Shown: positions 58,954-64,000 of the stretch, piece by piece
Layout: each line of letters begins with the position of its first letter
Position numbering within the stretch: the first letter of the stretch is position 1
Source: Burkholderiales bacterium
Lineage (GTDB): Bacteria > Pseudomonadota > Gammaproteobacteria > Burkholderiales > Burkholderiaceae_C
Assembly (NCBI GenBank): GCA_016703325.1
Contig: JADJCH010000062.1
Coordinates: 248,001 to 312,000, forward strand
Length of the DNA: 64,000 nucleotides
Direction of reading: 5' to 3'
Made by a program: the position numbers and the translations under genes
Notes under the pieces: model-generated
What the model was told of the DNA's origin: nothing
What the model saw: only the letters and a program-made list of their open reading frames with translations
The model's database searches: none

Positions 58954-59580
58954 ATGAAATTTGTTGCATTCCCGCGTGAGCTGCAGGGGACCGGAGCGAG
59001 CCGCCGCCTGCGCCACGCCGGCAAGGTGCCCGGCATCGTCTACGGTGCCGGCGAGCCGGTGATGATCGAACTCGATCACAACGCACTGTTCCACGCCCTG
59101 AAGAAGGAAGCCTTCCATTCTTCCGTGCTGGAAATGGAGCTGTCCGGCACCGCCGAGAAGGTGGTGCTGCGTGACGTGCAGAAGCATCCCTTCAAGCTGC
59201 AGGTGCTGCACATCGACTTCCAGCGCGTGGATGCCACCACCCGCATCCACAAGAAGGTGCCGCTGCACTTCGTCAACGAGGCCGAGTCCCAGGCCGTCAA
59301 GTTCGACAAGTGCCTGATCAACCACGTGATCAGCGAACTCGAGATCGAGTGCCTGGCCGAAAAGCTGCCCGAGTTCCTGACCGTGGACCTGGGTGGTCTG
59401 GCCAAGGGCCAGTCGCTGCACGTGGACGACCTGAAGCTCGATGCCAGCATCAAGGTGGTCACGCATGGCCGCAAGAACCCGCTGGTGGCCGTGGTGGTGC
59501 CGATCGTCGAAGAAGAGATCGTTGCCGTTGCTGCTCCGGCCGCTGCGCCTGCCAAGGGCAAGGGCAAGGGCAAGAAGTGA
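58954..59580 (+). CDS. rplY: 50S ribosomal protein L25 (CTC form)
   Basis: A 208-residue L25 of the long general-stress/CTC type: an N-terminal 5S-binding domain (GASRRLRHAGKVPGIVYGAG) plus a C-terminal beta domain (about residues 95-190). It ends with an Ala/Lys-rich tail. CTGGAG precedes the ATG. The E. coli L25 lacks the C-terminal domain. It lies between prs and pth as in most Betaproteobacteria. Confidence 0.96.
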   Translation: MKFVAFPRELQGTGASRRLRHAGKVPGIVYGAGEPVMIELDHNALFHALKKEAFHSSVLEMELSGTAEKVVLRDVQKHPFKLQVLHIDFQRVDATTRIHKKVPLHFVNEAESQAVKFDKCLINHVISELEIECLAEKLPEFLTVDLGGLAKGQSLHVDDLKLDASIKVVTHGRKNPLVAVVVPIVEEEIVAVAAPAAAPAKGKGKGKK

Positions 59581-59586
59581 TGCCTG

Positions 59587-59612
59587 GCGGGCCCTGCTCG
59601 GGCCCGCTTTCT
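59587..59612 (+). terminator. Intrinsic terminator after rplY
   Basis: GCGGGCCC (59587-59594) pairs perfectly with GGGCCCGC (59600-59607) around TGCTC, followed by TTTCTT. It begins 7 bp after the rplY stop. Confidence 0.85.
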
Positions 59613-59641
59613 TCGGTTGCCGTACAAGCCGCAGCCCACCG

Positions 59642-59663
59642 AACCCCGCACATTGCGGGGTTT
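59642..59663 (+). terminator. Second hairpin upstream of pth
   Basis: AACCCCGCA (59642-59650) pairs with TGCGGGGTT (59654-59662) around CAT, followed by TTG. It is 9 bp long and nearly symmetric. With the preceding terminator it makes a tandem pair; it could serve as back-up. Confidence 0.6.
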
Positions 59664-59743
59664 GTCGTTTCTGACCTTCTGTCAATCGACCGCTCGCGAG
59701 GACCGGCGGCCGTGAGCTCGATGGAGTCCATCTGGAGAACAAG

Positions 59744-60436
59744 ATGATCCGACTGCTGGTCGGCCTGGGCAACCCGGGTCCGGAGTACGAAGCCACCCGG
59801 CACAACGCCGGGTTCTGGTGGATCGATGAAGTGGCCCACCGCTGGAGCATCAACCTGCGGCCGGAACGCAGCTACCACGGCCTGGCCGCGCGCCACACCC
59901 TGCGCGGGGAGGTGGTCTGGTTGCTGGAACCCCAGACCTACATGAACCTGTCCGGTAAGTCGGTCGCTGCGCTGGCACGCTTCTTCAAGATCGATCCGAC
60001 GGAGATCCTGGTCGTCCACGACGAACTGGATCTGCTGCCGGGTCAGGCCAAACTCAAGCAGGGCGGCGGCGCGGCGGGCCACAACGGCCTGAAGGACATC
60101 CAGGCGCAACTGGGCAGCCCGAACTTCTGGCGCCTTCGCCTGGGGATCGGCCATCCCGGCGATCGGGCGGAAGTGGTCGGCTACGTGCTGCGAAAACCCC
60201 CGGAGTCCGAGCGTCTGCTGACACAGCAGGGCATCGATCGCAGCCTGGAGGCCCTGGACGCACTGGTCAGCGGCGACATGGCGGAGGCCACCCGACTCAT
60301 CCACGCCAAACCTGAGCGGCCCAAGCCACCGCGAAAGCCTGCCGAGCCCGGGCGCAACACACAGAGCCAGGAGCCGACCACGACCCAGCCGGTTGGCCAT
60401 GCGGGTGATCAGTCAGTCGACGCCCGCGGAACCTGA
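59744..60436 (+). CDS. pth: Peptidyl-tRNA hydrolase
   Basis: A 230-residue Pth, which frees tRNA from stalled peptides. It has LVGLGNPGPEYEATRHNAGF with the catalytic His, PQTYMNLSGKSVAALARFF, LVVHDELDLLPGQAKLKQGG and AAGHNGLKDIQAQLG. From about residue 192 a Pro/Lys/Gln-rich tail of ~38 residues extends beyond the usual end. GGAGA precedes the ATG. Its last 28 bp overlap the converging ferredoxin gene. Confidence 0.95.
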   Translation: MIRLLVGLGNPGPEYEATRHNAGFWWIDEVAHRWSINLRPERSYHGLAARHTLRGEVVWLLEPQTYMNLSGKSVAALARFFKIDPTEILVVHDELDLLPGQAKLKQGGGAAGHNGLKDIQAQLGSPNFWRLRLGIGHPGDRAEVVGYVLRKPPESERLLTQQGIDRSLEALDALVSGDMAEATRLIHAKPERPKPPRKPAEPGRNTQSQEPTTTQPVGHAGDQSVDARGT

Positions 60437-60750
60437 GCCGCAACCGACGCGCTGGAGCGCACTTCGAGGGCAAATTCGGCCCGGGTCTCAGCCTGGACCT
60501 GGGCTTGAGCAGTCAGACGCTCGTACTTGGCCTGCAACTGCTCGCGGCTCTCGAGGTGAAAGGGATTGAGCGGGATGCACTCCACCGGGCAGATCTGGAC
60601 ACACTGGGGCTCGCCGAAATGGCCAACGCATTCCGTGCATCGCTGCGGGTCGATTTCGTAGAACGACTCACCCATCGAGATGGCCTGGTTCGGGCACTCC
60701 GGCTCGCACACATCGCAGTTGATGCACTCGCTGGTGATCATCAGCGCCAT
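60409..60750 (-). CDS. YfhL-family 2[4Fe-4S] ferredoxin
   Basis: A 113-residue ferredoxin. Cluster motif one is CINCDVCEPECP, and cluster motif two CTECVGHFGEPQCVQICP carries the 8-residue loop typical of the YfhL/FdxN-like group. The C-terminal ~35 residues (QAQVQAETRAEFALEVRSS) are a helical, non-conserved extension whose end overlaps pth. The ATG at 60750 starts MALMITSECINC. It lies 37 bp downstream of coaD. Its redox partner is unknown. Confidence 0.93.
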   Translation of the reverse strand: MALMITSECINCDVCEPECPNQAISMGESFYEIDPQRCTECVGHFGEPQCVQICPVECIPLNPFHLESREQLQAKYERLTAQAQVQAETRAEFALEVRSSASVAAQVPRASTD

Positions 60751-60787
60751 GCCTGCGCCTCCACAGCCAGGGTATCGGGCAACGACG

Positions 60788-61288
60788 TCACCCTTGAGCA
60801 ATGCGCCGCTGCAGACGATCCAGCACCGAAGGCGCGACAAACTTGGAAACGTCACCACCCAGCACAGCGATCTCGCGAACGAACGTACCGCTGACGAACT
60901 GGTACTGATCGCTGGGCGTCAGGAAGAGCGTCTCCACCTCCGGCATGAGCTGGCGGTTCATGCCCGCCATCTGGAACTCGTATTCAAAGTCGCTCACGGC
61001 CCGCAACCCTCTGACCACCACCTTGCCGCCATGCTCGACAACGAAGTTGCGCAGCAGGCCGCGAAAGGCGATCACCTCGACATTCGGATACGGCCTGGCC
61101 AGTTCCTGAGCGATCTCCAGCCGCTCGTCGAGGCTGAACATGGTCCTTTTGTGGTGGCCGGCTGCCACCGCCACCACCAGGCGACTGAAGAGCCGGCTGG
61201 CCCGACGCATCAGATCCTGGTGACCCAACGTCATCGGGTCGAAGGTTCCGGGATAGATCGCGGTGAGTTCCTGTGGCACCGGGGTCAA
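60788..61288 (-). CDS. coaD: Phosphopantetheine adenylyltransferase
   Basis: A 166-residue CoaD, making dephospho-CoA from phosphopantetheine and ATP. It has AIYPGTFDPMTLGHQDLMRR (nucleotidyltransferase T/HxGH motif), VVRGLRAVSDFEYEFQMAGM and the C-terminal QYQFVSGTFVREIAVLGGD. No ATG is near the start. TTG 61288 is preferred because it overlaps the rsmD stop (TTGA) and AGGAG lies 6 nt before it; GTG 61279 is the alternative. Confidence 0.94.
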   Translation of the reverse strand: MTPVPQELTAIYPGTFDPMTLGHQDLMRRASRLFSRLVVAVAAGHHKRTMFSLDERLEIAQELARPYPNVEVIAFRGLLRNFVVEHGGKVVVRGLRAVSDFEYEFQMAGMNRQLMPEVETLFLTPSDQYQFVSGTFVREIAVLGGDVSKFVAPSVLDRLQRRIAQG

Positions 61289-61968
61289 GACGGGCTCCTG
61301 CTCTGAGATGGCACAGTGTAGTCGGACGCCAGACTGTTTGATCGGCGCAACAGTTGAAAGTGCACATGACCGGCACGCCCCTGCCGCCAGGTGTCCCAAC
61401 CTTCCGCGCGCTGCCGCTCCGGGTCAAACGGCTCCTGATCCTCCTGGTAAAGCCAGCCCTCCGGTCGCAGGTGCGCTGCGGCAGCGGCCCTCAGTGCATC
61501 ACCCCAGCGCAGGGCGTAGGGCGGATCCAGCAGGATCAGGTCGAAGCCTGCCGCCACAGGGCCCCGCAGCCAGGCCAGGCTGTCTGCCTCCTGAACCAGC
61601 ACCTGCGCCGGAGCGGCCCCCAGGCGGCGCAGGTTCTCGCGCAGGAGGCGCACCACATCGGCCTCACGTTCGAGCATCAGAACCTCGGCGGCACCACGGG
61701 AAGCGGCCTCCAGACCCAGAGCGCCGCTGCCCGCAAAGGCATCCAGCACCCGCCAACCGGTCAGGTCTTGGCCCAGCCAATTAAACAAGGTTTCGCGCAC
61801 CCGATCGGGCGTGGGCCGCAGCCCGGGTCGCGAAGGCACCGGCAACTTGGATCGCTTCCAACAGCCGCCAATGATGCGGACCTCCTGGGCAGCAGCACGT
61901 CGGGACGCGGTGGCTGGTGCGCACCGGGGTTGTCGCTCGGGGGAATGGTGGGACGACCGACTGCTCAT
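61285..61968 (-). CDS. rsmD: 16S rRNA (guanine-966-N2)-methyltransferase
   Basis: A 227-residue RsmD. It has the entry segment EVRIIGGCWKRSKLPVPSR-type sequence, then RPTPDRVRETLFNWLG, the SAM motif VLDAFAGSGALGLEAASRGA and the catalytic LILLDPPYALRWG. About 28 non-conserved residues precede the domain, and the C-terminal ~18 residues extend past it. It is translationally coupled to coaD (rsmD-coaD is a standard pair) and divergent from ftsY. Confidence 0.93.
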   Translation of the reverse strand: MSSRSSHHSPERQPRCAPATASRRAAAQEVRIIGGCWKRSKLPVPSRPGLRPTPDRVRETLFNWLGQDLTGWRVLDAFAGSGALGLEAASRGAAEVLMLEREADVVRLLRENLRRLGAAPAQVLVQEADSLAWLRGPVAAGFDLILLDPPYALRWGDALRAAAAAHLRPEGWLYQEDQEPFDPERQRAEGWDTWRQGRAGHVHFQLLRRSNSLASDYTVPSQSRSPS

Positions 61969-62044
61969 GGAGGCATTCTAGGTAGGCAGGCTGTCAGGGC
62001 CGACTGCCTACAATGTCGCCGGCCCTTTTCTCGGGCTGCCATCC

Positions 62045-63118
62045 ATGTTCAGTTTCTTTCGCCGCAAATCCCCTCACCCCACCCGCAACGCGGACCCGGC
62101 CGAGCCGTCGCCGGCGTTGTCGAAGCCAGCTGAAACCGCCAGCCTTCCCTCTCCGGCATCTGCCCTTCCGGCCGAGGAGGGGGCTCAGGTCTCACGCAGC
62201 AGCTGGCTGCAACGGCTGAAAGCCGGGCTGCAGCGCACTGGTTCCAGCATCGCCCAGGTCTTCACCGGCACGAAGATCGATGAGGCGCTCTATGAAGAAT
62301 TGGAAGCAGCGCTGCTGATGGCCGACGCCGGTGTGGGTGCCACCACGCACTTGCTGGAGGCGCTGAAACGTCGCGTCAAGGACACACGCTGCACCGATCC
62401 GGCGACCGTGAAGGGCCTGCTGGTGGAGGTGCTGGCCGAGCTGCTGGAGCCGCTGCGGGGATCGCTCTCGGTGGGTCAACATCAGCCCACCGTGATCATG
62501 GTGGCGGGAGTCAATGGTGCGGGCAAGACGACCAGCATCGGCAAGTTGACACGGCATCTGGCGGAACGGGAGGCCCGGGTGCTGCTCGCGGCAGCCGATA
62601 CCTTCCGCGCCGCAGCCCGGGAACAGTTGGCGGTCTGGGCCGACCGCAATCGGGTCGAAATCGTCAGTCAGGAAGGCGGTGACCCCGCTGCCGTCTGCTT
62701 CGATGCCGTGAGCGCTGGCGGGGCAAGGGGCTGTGATGTGGTGATCGCCGACACGGCCGGTCGGCTGGCCACGCAAATCCACCTGATGGACGAGTTGAAG
62801 AAGATCCATCGCACACTGGGTCGCGCCATGGTCGGCGCCCCCCATGAAGTGCTGCTGGTGGTGGACGGCAACACCGGCCAGAACGCCCTGACGCAGGTGA
62901 AGGCCTTCGATGCGGCGTTGAACCTCACCGGCCTGATCGTCACCAAGCTCGATGGCACGGCCAAAGGAGGTGTGCTCGCTGCGATTGCGCTGTGGGTGCG
63001 CGAGCGCATGACCCAGGGCAAGGCGGCCGTGCCGGTCTACTTCATCGGCGTCGGCGAGAAGCTGGAAGACTTGCAGACCTTCGACCCGCGCGAGTTCGCC
63101 GAGGCCCTGCTGGCCTGA
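62045..63118 (+). CDS. ftsY: Signal recognition particle receptor FtsY
   Basis: A 357-residue FtsY, the SRP receptor GTPase at the inner membrane. A short acidic/Pro-rich A-region (residues 1-50) precedes the N-domain (LKAGLQRTGSSIAQVFTGTK). The G-domain has MVAGVNGAGKTTSIGKLTRH, ADTFRAAAREQL, VVIADTAGRLATQ and TKLDGTAKGGVLAAI, closing with YFIGVGEKLEDLQTFDPREF. The A-region is much shorter than in E. coli, as in other Betaproteobacteria. TACAAT at 62009-62014 may be its -10 box. Confidence 0.97.
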   Translation: MFSFFRRKSPHPTRNADPAEPSPALSKPAETASLPSPASALPAEEGAQVSRSSWLQRLKAGLQRTGSSIAQVFTGTKIDEALYEELEAALLMADAGVGATTHLLEALKRRVKDTRCTDPATVKGLLVEVLAELLEPLRGSLSVGQHQPTVIMVAGVNGAGKTTSIGKLTRHLAEREARVLLAAADTFRAAAREQLAVWADRNRVEIVSQEGGDPAAVCFDAVSAGGARGCDVVIADTAGRLATQIHLMDELKKIHRTLGRAMVGAPHEVLLVVDGNTGQNALTQVKAFDAALNLTGLIVTKLDGTAKGGVLAAIALWVRERMTQGKAAVPVYFIGVGEKLEDLQTFDPREFAEALLA

Positions 63119-63147
63119 CCTGCAGGGCCTCCAATACAGGACCTCGA

Positions 63148-64000
63148 TCAGCCCCCCGCAACCTCACTGCCCTGGCCGCTGAGGCTGCACCGCAACCCTG
63201 ACCACAACAGCGCAGCAGTTTCGCCGGCATGGCCTGACGGGCCGGGATACAGGTCGTGCAGCTGGTCGGTGGGATGCAGGGCCAGGAGCTCCGCCAGCGC
63301 CGAGTTCACGCCCTCCACGTCAGGGCCTGCAGCCACCGACGCTCTGGCATGCCCTGCTGCAGGCAGCCAGTACCGACCCGCCCGCCGGCTCAGGCACGGA
63401 ATGCCCATCAAATTCGCCGCGCCGGCCAATGCATCGCCGCCATCGGCCAGCAGGCAGGAGGCACCTCGAAGCACCCCCAACTGGTCCGCCAGGGAAGGCA
63501 TCACCCGCAACAACGCGGCCGCCTGATCCATGCGATCGCGCTCCGGCCCTCCCCGTGGCCCTTCGCCTTGCAGCAGGTGCAGTTTCTCAAACAGTTCCGG
63601 CTCCTCCTGACTCAGCACGATCAGTCGGTCCAGATCCGCCCCGTCCAGCAGCCACACCCACTTGCCCGGGTGACTCAACTGCGTCACCAGGCGAAGTTGC
63701 TCGCGAAGCACCGTTGGATCACGCTCCAGCGCACAGCGGATAACGCCGTAGGGGGTGCCAGCTCCCGCATGGCTGGACCAGGTCGGCCCCAGGTAGATGG
63801 GCATGGCATGGCGCATGAAGACACCGTAGGGCGTGGTCACCTCGGGCCAAAGGGCTCTGAGCGCTTCCGCCAGGAGTCCGCCGCCGGTGACGCGGATGCG
63901 CTCCGGCGCCACTCCCAGACGGTTCAACGCCGGCAGGCTCAGCGCGGAATCCAACAGGAGCAGGTCGGCCATCTGGTCGAGCAGGGTCGCGTTGACCGGA
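63148..64000 (-). CDS. Unrecognised protein, 5' end beyond window
   Basis: At least 284 codons are open from the right edge to the stop at 63148. An internal ATG at 63972 is possible, but the frame continues upstream (PVNATLLDQMADLLLLDSAL), so the true start is probably outside. Readable segments include RIRVTGGGLLAEALRALWPE, PYGVFMRHAMPIYLGPTW and LLADGGDALAGAANLMGIPC. The last resembles the ligand-binding tail of some glycosyltransferases, but I cannot assign a family. No signal peptide or membrane helix is visible in this part. It converges with ftsY, 29 bp between stops. Confidence 0.7.
   Translation of the reverse strand, partial: PVNATLLDQMADLLLLDSALSLPALNRLGVAPERIRVTGGGLLAEALRALWPEVTTPYGVFMRHAMPIYLGPTWSSHAGAGTPYGVIRCALERDPTVLREQLRLVTQLSHPGKWVWLLDGADLDRLIVLSQEEPELFEKLHLLQGEGPRGGPERDRMDQAAALLRVMPSLADQLGVLRGASCLLADGGDALAGAANLMGIPCLSRRAGRYWLPAAGHARASVAAGPDVEGVNSALAELLALHPTDQLHDLYPGPSGHAGETAALLWSGLRCSLSGQGSEVAGG

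Noticed and set aside
61969..62044. Full sigma-70 promoter for ftsY
   Set aside because: TACAAT is visible at 62009-62014 but no acceptable -35 box lies 16-18 bp upstream.

Overview
The window is high-GC DNA from a betaproteobacterium. It carries long runs of genes in arrangements typical of Burkholderiales (ntrY-ntrX beside rsmB, fmdB-DUF502-aspS, nudB-phosphatase-clsB, ubiJ-ubiB, ispE-tRNA-Gln-prs-rplY-pth). The protocatechuate 4,5-cleavage genes and the codon bias suggest a soil or freshwater member near Leptothrix/Sphaerotilus/Rubrivivax. That placement is an inference; no rRNA is present to test it.

Layout. 1-2 kb: the start of a protocatechuate 4,5-dioxygenase operon (ligA, ligB cut by the window edge), divergent from a LysR regulator, with a 10-bp tandem repeat in the shared promoter region. 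2.2-11.5 kb: an accessory, defence-like island. It holds a type I restriction-modification operon, hsdR-hsdM-(DUF1016 nuclease)-hsdS, the last three with 4-nt overlaps; a converging toxin-antitoxin pair resembling VapBC45; a gene-poor stretch with a decayed reading frame; and an XRE-ImmA metallopeptidase regulator with a 36-bp palindromic operator. 11.5-20 kb: YkgJ protein, tRNA-Phe, an NtrX-like regulator lacking an AAA+ domain, NtrY kinase, DUF4390, rsmB, a frameshifted remnant of an M48-type protein beside lemA, and queC. 20-34 kb: proA, a second small RHH/PIN toxin-antitoxin pair, galE, ubiJ-ubiB, a sodium:solute symporter, fmdB, DUF502, aspS, a frameshifted membrane protein, nudB, an endonuclease/phosphatase, clsB and htpX.

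34-44.3 kb: the spc and alpha ribosomal operons on the minus strand (rplN to rplQ), driven by a clear promoter. They are not preceded by the S10 operon and lack infA. A strong hairpin with a T-tract sits between rpsK and rpsD. 44.3-64 kb: a CAT-anticodon tRNA, hrcA divergent from nadK-recN, rapZ, a Lon N-domain protein, mutY, a dynamin-like GTPase, mutM, a TPR protein-lolB-ispE run, tRNA-Gln, prs, rplY, pth, a YfhL-type ferredoxin, rsmD-coaD, ftsY, and an unrecognised ORF running off the right edge.

Most of the window is ordinary housekeeping sequence. The parts that merit a second look are the 2.2-11.5 kb island, the lig promoter repeat, the intra-operon terminator before rpsD, and the two frameshifted genes. 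All functions are called from protein sequence by eye; no database search was run.
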